64,000 nucleotides of DNA from an uncultured Bacteroidota bacterium (GCA_903887005.1 CAISOH010000067.1:1-64000); one strand, 5' to 3'; shown: positions 29,699-39,585, counted from the stretch's first letter. Translations and numbers: made by a program. The notes: generated by a model from the letters alone, not told the origin.

Positions 29699-30787
29699 TC
29701 ATTTAAGTTTAAAAATTTCCTGTCCGGTAATGGGGTCAATGTCTGGTTCTCCCTCTACATAGTTTGCTGGTGTTATCGTAAACTCTATAGGATCAAAATG
29801 CATTTTTGAGCCATCATTATTATACCAGCTATACCCAATTATGTTTGTAATGATTAGCTTGTCATTTTCATGAGTTGTTTTAAAAAAGTTTATTGTTTCC
29901 TCGTCAAATTGAGTTCCAATAGGGTAATGATCATGCAGGGTTTTGGAAAAGATTATGGCATCACCCCGTTTTACAATAACAGTAAAACTATCTACTATGA
30001 ATTGTTCAGATCTATTATTAACAGCATGCGCATGTGGGCCAATCATTCTGCAAATAGTCTTTTGAGGAATATTTCCACTGGTATATTCTTCCAGGGACAC
30101 TTTTGCTTTTACACTATCGGCCCCATTTTCAATATACTTATCCGATGCAATGGTAAACTCCGCCGGTGGCAGGCTTCTTAAATTGTTCTCCAGGCCTATA
30201 AACGCAAGATGGGCAATATACAGTTTATCATCCCCCCGGAGCTTTTCAAAAAAAGTTTTTGTTTCTTCATCGAATTCCGCTCCCCGATGTCCGTGTATAT
30301 CCTTATGGAAGTCTCTGTAAAAGATCATTTTATCAGCCCTTATAACAAACAAAGTAAAGCTATCATTAAAAAATTTTGCGTCCATGCTTTCCATCCATAC
30401 TTGCGGGCCCCTGCTCCTGCAAATAATATTCCTGGGAATCCGCCATCCTTCGTTCCGGCTACAAAGAGAAATTTGAGCAGGAAAACTTTTTACCCTAAAC
30501 GGCGAACCTCCAATAACTTTTAAGCTATCCCCTGTTTTCCTTTTCACTGTAATCATCCCGTATCCAAGATGAGCAGGACTTAGAAGATAATGTCCATCCT
30601 CTCCAATTATTGTACCATTATCAGTTGTAATTACAATAGAACCTGACGGACAGTTTTTCCCGCCAACCGTCAAAGGATTACCAACACCTAAGTACGCAAT
30701 ATTTTGTTTATCAAATTGTACGGCTACCTGGCAATAAGCAGGAGCTGCAAATAAAAAACAGACCAAAAAGCAGATTGTATTTCTCAT
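29699..30787 (-). CDS. Secreted protein with GldM C-terminal-like domain (longer paralog)
   Basis: Near-identical signal peptide (M[KR]NTICFLV.FL.AAPAYCQV) and similar GVGNPLTV...DNGTIIGEDGHYLLSPAH module. Confidence 0.55.
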   Translation of the reverse strand: MRNTICFLVCFLFAAPAYCQVAVQFDKQNIAYLGVGNPLTVGGKNCPSGSIVITTDNGTIIGEDGHYLLSPAHLGYGMITVKRKTGDSLKVIGGSPFRVKSFPAQISLCSRNEGWRIPRNIICRSRGPQVWMESMDAKFFNDSFTLFVIRADKMIFYRDFHKDIHGHRGAEFDEETKTFFEKLRGDDKLYIAHLAFIGLENNLRSLPPAEFTIASDKYIENGADSVKAKVSLEEYTSGNIPQKTICRMIGPHAHAVNNRSEQFIVDSFTVIVKRGDAIIFSKTLHDHYPIGTQFDEETINFFKTTHENDKLIITNIIGYSWYNNDGSKMHFDPIEFTITPANYVEGEPDIDPITGQEIFKLK

Positions 30788-30969
30788 TTCAGTGAATTTG
30801 GGTAAATAAATATACTATTATTTTCTACAGACATAGAAATATATCCACTCAATAAGTTAAACAAAAGATAGTTCAATGGCAATATCAGTGTTGGCACGGA
30901 TTTATATATTAATTGCCTGAAGTTGCTTAAATAAGGCATTGGCAGATAAAGACTAAATAGTATAAAATC

Positions 30970-31200
30970 ATGAAAACTATTAAACAGGAAGAATATACCA
31001 AACTGAACAGGGCCCTATATGATCTCGAAGATCTGCTGGGATGTATGGGTATAAAAGAATTTTCCTTGTCCCGCGATAAGCACAATATGCGGCTTGATAC
31101 CGATGCTGAAAATATAGATACTGAATTACTGATTACTTTTTGTAAAAACATAGAACAAATACATCATTCAAAATTTGGCCCCAGGTTGGTTGCTGCCTGA
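30970..31200 (+). CDS. Small hypothetical protein (76 aa)
   Basis: ORF with normal amino acid composition; no family recognised. Confidence 0.45.
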   Translation: MKTIKQEEYTKLNRALYDLEDLLGCMGIKEFSLSRDKHNMRLDTDAENIDTELLITFCKNIEQIHHSKFGPRLVAA

Positions 31201-31262
31201 ATTGTTAATGACTATCACAGACTATTTATCCTACTCACTGGGTAAAACAGTGCAATAAATAT

Positions 31263-31348
31263 CTCTCGCAAAGTCGCAGAGACGCAAAGTATAATTATTT
31301 GATTATTAGTAAATTATATAAAAGTTAAGACCGCAAAGCACTGAATTA
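31263..31348. repeat. Dispersed intergenic repeat copy B
   Basis: Matches copy A near window start (21..110). Confidence 0.65.
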
Positions 31349-31436
31349 ATATAAGCACTAATCTATCCCGAGTACAGTATAAATTCCATCATCATTCAGA
31401 CAGCCTATACAGGTTTGAGGTTTTTTATCTGTAAAT

Positions 31437-32582
31437 TTGCAGCCTAAAATTGTTTTGATGCAATTAACGGGCTTATATGAGCGTGCGCTGCGGTTTGAGT
31501 TTTTGAGCGCTGAGGAGGGGATTTATCTTTTTGAACATGCACCGTTGGCGGAACTGATGTATGTAGCCAACGAACTTAGAAAAATCCAGGTGCCGCACGG
31601 CAAAGTAACCTGGATCATAGATCGCAACATGAATACCACCAATGTATGCGTGGCTAACTGTAAGTTCTGTAATTTCTACCGTGTTCCCGGCCATCCCGAA
31701 TCTTATATCACTGACATAGAGACTTATAAACGCAAAATAGACGAAACTTTTAGATATGGCGGCGAACAACTGCTGCTGCAGGGCGGCCACCATCCGGACC
31801 TTGGCCTCGCTTACTATGTTGACCTTTTTAAGCAACTGAAGCAATTATACCCCAATTTAAAACTACATGCCCTTGGGCCTCCTGAAATAGCGCATATTAC
31901 CAAACTGGAAAAAAGCACGCATCACGAGGTATTGAAAGCGCTCATTGACGCAGGCCTGGATAGCCTGCCCGGCGCCGGTGCTGAGATACTTAACGACCGG
32001 GTGCGCAAACTGGTATCCAACGGCAAGTGCGGCGCACAGGAATGGCTGGATATAATGCACGAGGCCCATAAACTCGGCCTTACCACCAGCGCTACTATGA
32101 TGTTCGGGCATGTGGAAACGCTCTATGAACGTTTTGAACATCTTGTAAAGCTGCGCGAAGTGCAGGCTAAAAAGCCGGATGGAGCAACAGGTTTCCTTGC
32201 CTTTATACCCTGGACTTTCCAGGATGTGGATACGTTATTGCAACGCATTCGCGGCACTAAAAATCTCACTACCGCCGAAGAATATATACGTATGATAGCC
32301 CTAAGCCGCATCATGCTGCCCAATGTGAAAAATATCCAGGCTTCCTGGCTTACAGTGGGCAAGCCTGTTGCGCAGGTATGCCTTAACGCGGGCGCGAACG
32401 ACTTTGGCTCTATAATGATTGAAGAGAATGTGGTAAGCGCCGCAGGGGCGCCGCATCGCTTTACTGCAAAGGGAATACAGGAGTCCATACGTGAAGCGGG
32501 CTTTGAGCCGCAGCTCCGCAATCAGCAATATGAGTTCCGGAATATACCGGAGCAGATAGCTGAACAAGTAATAACTTACTAA
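31437..32582 (+). CDS. mqnC: Cyclic dehypoxanthinyl futalosine synthase (radical SAM)
   Basis: CVANCKFCNFYRVPGHPESY radical SAM cluster; GGEQLLLQGGHHPDLGL; TSATMMFGHVET. Confidence 0.93.
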   Translation: MQPKIVLMQLTGLYERALRFEFLSAEEGIYLFEHAPLAELMYVANELRKIQVPHGKVTWIIDRNMNTTNVCVANCKFCNFYRVPGHPESYITDIETYKRKIDETFRYGGEQLLLQGGHHPDLGLAYYVDLFKQLKQLYPNLKLHALGPPEIAHITKLEKSTHHEVLKALIDAGLDSLPGAGAEILNDRVRKLVSNGKCGAQEWLDIMHEAHKLGLTTSATMMFGHVETLYERFEHLVKLREVQAKKPDGATGFLAFIPWTFQDVDTLLQRIRGTKNLTTAEEYIRMIALSRIMLPNVKNIQASWLTVGKPVAQVCLNAGANDFGSIMIEENVVSAAGAPHRFTAKGIQESIREAGFEPQLRNQQYEFRNIPEQIAEQVITY

Positions 32583-32621
32583 AACATAAGTTAAATATCA
32601 GGAATATTTCCTTTCGGAGTA

Positions 32622-33506
32622 TTATAACATAAACGGCGTCAGAGACGTCAATACTGTTGGAACGTCCAATGGTTCATCAAATGCAGCCGTTGCTGCTGTC
32701 ATTGGGGTTGTTCCTGTAAGGCCCGGCAAAGAAGTGATAGACTGGTTTTCCTGCCAGGAAGTTTCTTCGCCATTATAGTAGGATTGTAAAGAAGCCATTG
32801 GGGGGATATTATTGGTTATCCATGGGGCAGGGTGTTCAGGCGCGGATGCAAACCCCAAAAACCTCCGCACAAGCCGTGCATAAGAAGCATGGCGTGCTAC
32901 TACGCTTTGCATCTGCAGCAACTGAGCCAGCAGCGTGCTATTACCCAGTGCATTGGGTGTTTGTCCTATGTATGCATGCACAAAGGTATCTTCAAACACT
33001 TCGGCAAACATGATAAAGGTAGGGTAGTCATTAAATACCGCGTATGTACCACCTGCTGTAAAATCATAAGCTCCGGAAACCACGAATAATGGGTTTGCCG
33101 ATGTTGGATCATAATTTTTAGGCGTGTAAGGTGTGCCACCAAGAGTGGTGATGGTAGCATTTAAATAATTAATGTGCGCTTTTTTCTGGTTTTCCACAGT
33201 TAGAAAACCCGCCTGATCTGATGCGGGGATAAGTCCGCCGGTATTATTTGCAATATGGTAATAATTATAAGCGAAGTATTCCAGTTCCAATACAAAATTA
33301 AGTACCTGGACAGGGGTAGGGGTTGCGTCTGTAGTTTTACCGGAAGCTTTGGCTTTATTGAAAACAGAGCTGAATACAAGGGGCAAAGCAGCAACTGCCG
33401 CTTTGACGCCGAAGGTTTTTAATACCTGCCTGCGCCCTTTAATTTGTTCATATACACCGGGTTCCGCCTGCTCAATTTCGCTTAGAATATTTCTGAAGTT
33501 CATCAT
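32622..33506 (-). CDS. Ferritin-like domain-containing protein
   Basis: QVLNFVLELEYFAYNYYHIAN; FAEVFEDTFVHAYIGQ; twin-arginine-like GRRQVLKTFG. Confidence 0.85.
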   Translation of the reverse strand: MMNFRNILSEIEQAEPGVYEQIKGRRQVLKTFGVKAAVAALPLVFSSVFNKAKASGKTTDATPTPVQVLNFVLELEYFAYNYYHIANNTGGLIPASDQAGFLTVENQKKAHINYLNATITTLGGTPYTPKNYDPTSANPLFVVSGAYDFTAGGTYAVFNDYPTFIMFAEVFEDTFVHAYIGQTPNALGNSTLLAQLLQMQSVVARHASYARLVRRFLGFASAPEHPAPWITNNIPPMASLQSYYNGEETSWQENQSITSLPGLTGTTPMTAATAAFDEPLDVPTVLTSLTPFML

Positions 33507-33516
33507 TTTTTTATTA

Positions 33517-34206
33517 CTAGTTAGGTAATCTGCTTGAGTCAAAGTGAGTATGGATATACGTCTTCGCGGTGGCAAGGACTGTAGCAGGTGAAATTGCCTG
33601 GTCTAAGCCATTGCTGTCAACAACATTGCTGCCTGCGAAATTATTATGGTTTAAAATGTCGCGGAAATATGCGGAATGCCTTGCTTCAACGGTAACCATT
33701 TTACTCAGCGTTAACACATAGTCCGTGTTGATGAATAAATGGGCCGCTCCGTTGTAACCTGAAATCACCATATCTTCAAAAATAGCGGCGTATGTCAATA
33801 CGCTGGTACGGTCAGCAAATGTGATAAGTGAAAAATCCAATGATATCGCAGCTATTGCACTTGTCCCCAAAATTCTTTTAAAAAATTCCCGGTGGGCAAT
33901 CTCCTGATCCCTGACATCGAGCAATAATTGCATTTCACTTTCTGTCATTCCGTAGTATGGGGTGGCATAGGCCTGTGTATAAAAAGCGGCCTCGATTTGC
34001 TCCAGTATGTACAAAAAATTAAGCAAACCAATATCCCCGCTACCTATATAGGTATCAGTTGGCCCCGACCGTGAATGGCAGGAAGATACCAGCAGGCCAG
34101 CGCCTGCAAGTCCACCGGCAAGCTGAAAAAAACGGCGTCTTGATATATCAGATATTTTATCCGTTTCTTCCGCCTGCATAATTACAGGTGCGTTCTTTAT
34201 TTCCAT
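33517..34206 (-). CDS. Ferritin-like domain-containing protein, Tat-signal lipoprotein-like
   Basis: SRRRFFQLAGGLAGAGLLVSSC signal; LLNFLYILEQIEAAFYTQAY; VTVEARHSAYFRDIL. Confidence 0.85.
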   Translation of the reverse strand: MEIKNAPVIMQAEETDKISDISRRRFFQLAGGLAGAGLLVSSCHSRSGPTDTYIGSGDIGLLNFLYILEQIEAAFYTQAYATPYYGMTESEMQLLLDVRDQEIAHREFFKRILGTSAIAAISLDFSLITFADRTSVLTYAAIFEDMVISGYNGAAHLFINTDYVLTLSKMVTVEARHSAYFRDILNHNNFAGSNVVDSNGLDQAISPATVLATAKTYIHTHFDSSRLPN

Positions 34207-34504
34207 ACTTTTAATTTAATAGTTCAATACAACAAGACGGCTATAGCTATCCTGGTTAAATTTTATTACAGGGCTTAAAATTAAAAAATACAAGCTTCAA
34301 AGCAACATATTTCTTTTGCTTTGAAAAAAAAATTTAACCGAAATATTTTAGCGTCCATGCATCGCAGGAGATAAAGCTATTCAGAAAAATCAGAAAAAAA
34401 AAATTTGGAGGGATATTCCATCACATAAGCTATTAATAAATACGATAAATTTTAATAACTCTTCCTGGTTATTTCCATTTTTTACTATTGTAAGCAGTTC
34501 TTTT

Positions 34505-35347
34505 TTACAATGGAATATCCACCCTTATTTGCTTTGAGAAATTTTTTCCCTGGGCGTCTTTGCCGTCAATTTTCCACATAACAGAGCGAAGGGTTACATA
34601 AAGTGGTTTTTGATTAAGGGTGCGCACATGATGCACACTGTTCACCATTTCTTCGATTTTTCTCCTGCTGATACGCCTGCGCTTTCCCGCTTTCATTATT
34701 GCAGTACGAATTGAACCGGCATTGGCTTCCGGGAAATCCAGTGATTGCGCATCGAGCCCGGAGATCCGGTATTGATTATTACCGCCTTTCAGCGGCTCCC
34801 AGTCTGTGGTAGTAGTGAAGGCGTCAAGCTGCAATGTGCCGAGGTTATTTTTCAGCAATACTACCGTCTGATACCGTTGGGATACTTTGGTTATGTTCCC
34901 CGTGAGCTTCACCTGGTTGCCATTAATAGTGCCGCTGATAAACGTATATACTGCGCCATTAGCACGCTGCAGGTTTGGATGTCCGGATATTTTCGCCTTA
35001 ACATTCGTGATAAGTACAGATACATCCTTAAATTCAGCAAGCAGCCCCGAACCTCCGGCTAAAATCAAAGGTGGCGGCGGCGGCGTAATAATCTTCGTCT
35101 TTTTAATGGTATCGGGGGTAGTAGTTACCTGTGCCTGGTTTTCAGCAGTATCTTTTATTTCAGAAGAAGGAATATCCGGTTTCAGGTCTGTTACAAGGTC
35201 CTGTAGCCTTTGGGGGTCGTGTTCCGTAACAATCGAAGAAGAATCGCCTAAAACTATCGGCCCATGATTTTTAGAGGGCATGTCTTTACAGGAATATAAG
35301 GACAAAGCCCATGCAAACAAGCCAATATATGCAATCCTTTTAATCAT
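34505..35347 (-). CDS. Hypothetical lipoprotein
   Basis: WALSLYSCKD lipobox; no family recognised. Confidence 0.6.
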   Translation of the reverse strand: MIKRIAYIGLFAWALSLYSCKDMPSKNHGPIVLGDSSSIVTEHDPQRLQDLVTDLKPDIPSSEIKDTAENQAQVTTTPDTIKKTKIITPPPPPLILAGGSGLLAEFKDVSVLITNVKAKISGHPNLQRANGAVYTFISGTINGNQVKLTGNITKVSQRYQTVVLLKNNLGTLQLDAFTTTTDWEPLKGGNNQYRISGLDAQSLDFPEANAGSIRTAIMKAGKRRRISRRKIEEMVNSVHHVRTLNQKPLYVTLRSVMWKIDGKDAQGKNFSKQIRVDIPL

Positions 35348-35385
35348 ACAAACCAGATTTCACTTACGAAAGTAGCGTTTCTAAA

Positions 35386-35413
35386 GTCAAAAGTCAAAAG
35401 TCAAAAGTCAAAA
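35386..35413. repeat. Perfect heptanucleotide array (GTCAAAA)4
   Basis: Four consecutive gtcaaaa units, about 40 nt upstream of the minus-strand start at 35347. Confidence 0.95.
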
Positions 35414-35453
35414 AGTGTTAAAGTAAGTTATAATAGTTCGCTTTTTGAAGGCT

Positions 35454-37430
35454 TTAATACCCTGACAATTTCTGCACACAACTATCTAATCTGCTGCTGG
35501 CCATAAAGTTTTGTTCCAGTTCTAAAGCAAATGGTATTGGCGTATCTAAACCTGCACAACGCACAATGGGTGCATCCAGTGATTCAAAACAGTTTTCAGC
35601 TATCCATGCCGTCAATTCGCCTCCTATACCACCAGTGAGCGTGTCCTCATGCAGCACTAACACCTTACCGGTGCGCAGCACAGATTCGCGAATAGCCGTG
35701 TAATCCAGCGGTAATAAAGTACGCAGATCGAGTATATCAAAGGATACATCGTTATGTTTTGCTGCATAATCCATAGCCCAATGCACCCCCAAGCCATAGG
35801 TAATGATACTTATATCACTTCCCTGCTGCACCAGCCTTGCCTTGCCTATTTCAATAGTATAATAACCATCCGGCACATGTCCGCTTATGGCCCGGTATAA
35901 TGCCTTATGCTCAAAAAACAATACCGGGTTAGGGTCTTCAATAGCTGCTATCATCAGTCCCTTGGCGTCTTCCGGAGTAGAAGGATAGACCACTTTAAGC
36001 CCCGGAGTATGCACAAACCATGCCTCGTTGCTTTGCGAGTGAAACGGCCCTGCGCCCACCCCGCCGCCTGTGGGCATTCGTATCACCACATCGGCATTCT
36101 GTCCCCAGCGATAGTGTATCTTGGCAAGATTGTTGATGATCTGGTTAAAACCCACTGTTACAAAATCCGCAAACTGCATTTCCATCATCGCCTTATATCC
36201 TTTGATGGAAAGCCCTAATGCCGCGCCTACAATAGCGCTTTCACATAATGGCGTATTGCGTACCCGCTCTTTCCCGAAAAGCTGCAAAAACCCTTCGGTC
36301 ACCTTAAACGCCCCGCCATATTCCGCAATGTCCTGACCCATTAAAATGAGATTAGGGAAGCGTTCCATACTTTCCCGCAGCCCATCGCTGATGGCCTGTA
36401 TGAATTTCTTTTCCACTCCGGAAGAAGAGGGTTTTACCACTGGCAATGTAACAGGGGCATATACATCTGCCAGTTCTTCCTCCGTGTCAGGCTGAATGTG
36501 CGGGGCGTCAAATCCCGCCGCCAGCCCCTCTTCTATTTCTTTTTGTATCGTTTCTTTGATAAGCGCTATTTGTTTGTGGTCAAGTATCTTTTCGTCCTTC
36601 AGATACTGTTCAAAATTAATCACAGGGTCTTTTTTGCCCCATTCCACAAACAGTTCTTTGGGCACATATTTTACACCACTGGCCTCTTCATGACCCCGCA
36701 TACGGAAAGTCATGCATTCCACCAATATGGGCTTCTGTTCATTGATACAATACTGGCGGGCCATAATCAGTTCGTTATAAACTTCAAGGATGTTATTGCC
36801 ATCAATGGTAATACCCTTCATGCCATATCCTATGGCCTTATCAGCCAGCTGTTTACATACAAACTGCTCGCTTACAGGTGTGCTTAGTCCGTAGCCATTA
36901 TTTTCTATCAGAAATATTACCGGCAGGCCCCAGACCGCGGCCACATTCAGCGCCTCATGAAAATCGCCCTCGCTGGTGCCGCCATCTCCGCAGAATGCAA
37001 GCGATACTTTCTTTTCTTTTTTAAGCTTGTGCGCCAGCGCCACTCCGTCTGAAATAGCCATTTGCGGGCCAAGGTGCGATATCATGCCGCATATATGATA
37101 TTCATTAGCGCCAAAATGGAAAGACCGTTCACGACCCTTGCTAAACCCTTCTTTACGTCCCTGCCATTGCATGAACAGCTTATCAAAAGGCATTTTACGC
37201 GCAGTAAACACACCAAGGTTGCGGTGCATGGGCATAATATATTCATCTTCATCAAGGGCGAGGGTAGCGCCAACTGAAATTGCTTCCTGCCCAATGCCGC
37301 TAAACCATTTGCTCACCCTGCCCTGGCGCAGTAATACCAGCATTTTTTCTTCTATGATCCTGGGCTTTACCAGTTCTGTATATAAATGGACGAGTTGATT
37401 ATCAGTAAAGCTGGTACGGTCAAATTGCAT
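35454..37430 (-). CDS. Fused alpha/beta E1 component of 2-oxoacid dehydrogenase (TPP-dependent)
   Basis: Alpha part: FCGDGGTSEGDFHEALNVAAVWGLPVIFLIENNGYGLS; beta part: MGQDIAEYGGAFKVTEGFLQLFGKERVRNTPLCESAIVGAALG. Confidence 0.92.
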   Translation of the reverse strand: MQFDRTSFTDNQLVHLYTELVKPRIIEEKMLVLLRQGRVSKWFSGIGQEAISVGATLALDEDEYIMPMHRNLGVFTARKMPFDKLFMQWQGRKEGFSKGRERSFHFGANEYHICGMISHLGPQMAISDGVALAHKLKKEKKVSLAFCGDGGTSEGDFHEALNVAAVWGLPVIFLIENNGYGLSTPVSEQFVCKQLADKAIGYGMKGITIDGNNILEVYNELIMARQYCINEQKPILVECMTFRMRGHEEASGVKYVPKELFVEWGKKDPVINFEQYLKDEKILDHKQIALIKETIQKEIEEGLAAGFDAPHIQPDTEEELADVYAPVTLPVVKPSSSGVEKKFIQAISDGLRESMERFPNLILMGQDIAEYGGAFKVTEGFLQLFGKERVRNTPLCESAIVGAALGLSIKGYKAMMEMQFADFVTVGFNQIINNLAKIHYRWGQNADVVIRMPTGGGVGAGPFHSQSNEAWFVHTPGLKVVYPSTPEDAKGLMIAAIEDPNPVLFFEHKALYRAISGHVPDGYYTIEIGKARLVQQGSDISIITYGLGVHWAMDYAAKHNDVSFDILDLRTLLPLDYTAIRESVLRTGKVLVLHEDTLTGGIGGELTAWIAENCFESLDAPIVRCAGLDTPIPFALELEQNFMASSRLDSCVQKLSGY

Positions 37431-37709
37431 ATGTACGATTTGAAAACAAAAGTAATACGGAAATGGGTTGATAGGTTATGTTACATCGGCTTGTAATTGT
37501 GTATAAACGATAACTTTGCATCGCCATGTCCAGTTTATTTGAAGAATAGTACATGTTTGCTGGCTTTAGCATAATCAATGAATTAAATTTGATATCCTGA
37601 TTATAAACATCTCAATTCCCTTACAATTGTTAAAAGTTCCTCTTACTTTCTTCTTATACAATAAAATGTAAAGGAAGTTGTTACTTTTGGAGACAATAAT
37701 TCAGCCCGC

Positions 37710-38873
37710 ATGGCAATAAATCCAAAAAAGAAAAAGTCGGTTTTACGCGAATGGTTAGACGCCGGTATATTCGCAATAGTTGCCGCAACATTGATTCGCA
37801 CCTTCTTTTTTGAAGCATATACTATACCTACCGGGTCAATGGAAGGTACTATGCTGGTAAATGATTACCTGTTTGTAAGTAAGTTGTCTTATGGTCCACG
37901 CATTCCCATGACGCCACTTGCCGTGCCATTGGTACATAATACTATGCCATTTACGGGTACTAAATCCTACACAGAAGCCGTTCAATGGAAATATCATCGT
38001 ATTCCAGGTTTCGGGCATGTGGAGCGCAATGACGTAGTGGTATTTAACTACCCATGCGGAGATACCGTAATGGCGGAGGTGCCCGAACAGGATTATTACC
38101 AGGCATGCAGGGCGGCAGGCCGGGGCAGGATACTTGATAAATATACCATTATTACCCGACCCATTGATAAAAAAGAAAACTATATCAAGCGGTGTATCGG
38201 TTTGCCTGGAGATGTGCTTGAAATAAAAAATGCACGGGTATATATTAACGGGGCCCCAAACATATTATACCCTCATTCCAAACTGAATTATTTAGTAAGG
38301 ACAAACGGCAGTATGCCGGCTGTTGACGACAACCTGGAAATGACATTAATGATCAATAATGGCCAGTATATTTATAACCTTGCCAATGACCAGGTGGACG
38401 TAATAAAAAAAGCGCCCAATGTCGTATCTGTTGACCTGTTTTTAAACACACCCGCAGGAGCGTCGCCTTCCGATCCCGCGGAATGGGTATTCCCGCTTGA
38501 TACTGCTAATTATAAATGGAACCGTGATAATTTCGGGCCTTTAACCATTCCAAAAGAGGGGGCCACGGTGGATCTTACTTCTCATAATATATCTATTTAC
38601 CGCCGCATCATCAGGAATTATGAGGGTAATACCCTCGATGAAAAAGATGGTAAGTTCCTGATTAACGGAAAAGAAACCACATCCTATACCTTCAAAATGG
38701 ATTACTACTGGATGATGGGGGATAACCGCCACAATTCGCTTGATTCAAGGTATTGGGGTTTTGTTCCTGTGGACCATGTGGTAGGTAAGGCATGGTTTGT
38801 ATGGTTTAGCGGCGGCACAGATGGCATTCGCTGGAAGCGGCTGTTTCACGGCATCCATTCATTGGAGCAGTAG
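37710..38873 (+). CDS. lepB: Signal peptidase I
   Basis: IPTGSMEGTMLVNDYLFVSKLSYG catalytic Ser; KRCIGLPGD; YWMMGDNRHNSLDSRYWGFVP. Confidence 0.94.
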   Translation: MAINPKKKKSVLREWLDAGIFAIVAATLIRTFFFEAYTIPTGSMEGTMLVNDYLFVSKLSYGPRIPMTPLAVPLVHNTMPFTGTKSYTEAVQWKYHRIPGFGHVERNDVVVFNYPCGDTVMAEVPEQDYYQACRAAGRGRILDKYTIITRPIDKKENYIKRCIGLPGDVLEIKNARVYINGAPNILYPHSKLNYLVRTNGSMPAVDDNLEMTLMINNGQYIYNLANDQVDVIKKAPNVVSVDLFLNTPAGASPSDPAEWVFPLDTANYKWNRDNFGPLTIPKEGATVDLTSHNISIYRRIIRNYEGNTLDEKDGKFLINGKETTSYTFKMDYYWMMGDNRHNSLDSRYWGFVPVDHVVGKAWFVWFSGGTDGIRWKRLFHGIHSLEQ

Positions 38874-38876
38874 TTT

Positions 38877-38937
38877 AGTAGAAAGTATTTGGTAGATAGT
38901 AGTTAGTCCATAGTAGATAGTCATGAGTAGTGATACC
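38877..38937. repeat. Heptanucleotide array (tagNNag type), left arm of a long inverted repeat
   Basis: 38892-38920 is a perfect 29-nt inverted match to 39151-39179. Confidence 0.88.
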
Positions 38938-39005
38938 GGTTATCGTTGTTAAATTGTTTGATAGCAGCTATGAATTTTCCAGATGTGAAAATGCTGGCCG
39001 GATAA

Positions 39006-39038
39006 AGATTTGACAACTTTTGAGAAGTTGTCAAATCT
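39006..39038. repeat. Intergenic hairpin, family member 3
   Basis: AGATTTGACAACTT-ttgag-AAGTTGTCAAATCT: 14-bp perfect stem, 5-nt loop. Confidence 0.85.
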
Positions 39039-39126
39039 GCACAGGCGAAAGTGATAACATGTTGTCTTCTTTTTTGCAAATAGCGCCTATTTATTAATGA
39101 CCTTACGCTTTTTACAGACAGATTAA

Positions 39127-39196
39127 TAACTAACCACTATCTGCTAACCGCTATCTACTATGGACTAACTACTATCTACTAACTACTATCTACTTC
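39127..39196. repeat. Heptanucleotide array (tactatc/tactaac type), right arm
   Basis: 'tactatg gactaac tactatc tactaac tactatc' ending a few nt before ATG 39199. Confidence 0.88.
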
Positions 39197-39198
39197 AA

Positions 39199-39585
39199 AT
39201 GGACAAACTAAGACTCGACAAATATCTTTGGGCTATACGTATTTTCAAAACCCGTAGCCAGGCAACTGATGCTATAGATGATGGTAAAGTGAAATGGAAT
39301 AATGCGAATGTAAAACCATCACGGAACGTATCTGTTGGCGACCGTTATACTATTAAAACCCCTGCGCGCCGCTGGACAATAGAAGTAACCGGCTTGTTGC
39401 ACAACAGGGTAAGTTATGAAGAAGCCATAAAATACTATTCAGATATTACATCAGAAGAAGATAAACAACTAAACCAGCATATAGGTACCAGCTTTTATAC
39501 CGGAAAACGCTTAAGTAAAACAGGCCACCCCACAAAAAAACAACGGCGCGACCTGGAAGGTTTTTTTGACGGGGATAGTGATTAA
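39199..39585 (+). CDS. RNA-binding S4 domain protein (Hsp15-like)
   Basis: MDKLRLDKYLWAIRIFKTRSQATDAIDDGKVKWNNANVKPSRNVSVGD. Confidence 0.92.
   Translation: MDKLRLDKYLWAIRIFKTRSQATDAIDDGKVKWNNANVKPSRNVSVGDRYTIKTPARRWTIEVTGLLHNRVSYEEAIKYYSDITSEEDKQLNQHIGTSFYTGKRLSKTGHPTKKQRRDLEGFFDGDSD

Noticed and set aside
34901-35267. Gly-rich plus-strand ORF over the lipoprotein gene
   Set aside because: Antisense to the lipoprotein at 34505..35347; the poly-Pro/Gly stretch is the reverse reading of its PPPPP tract.
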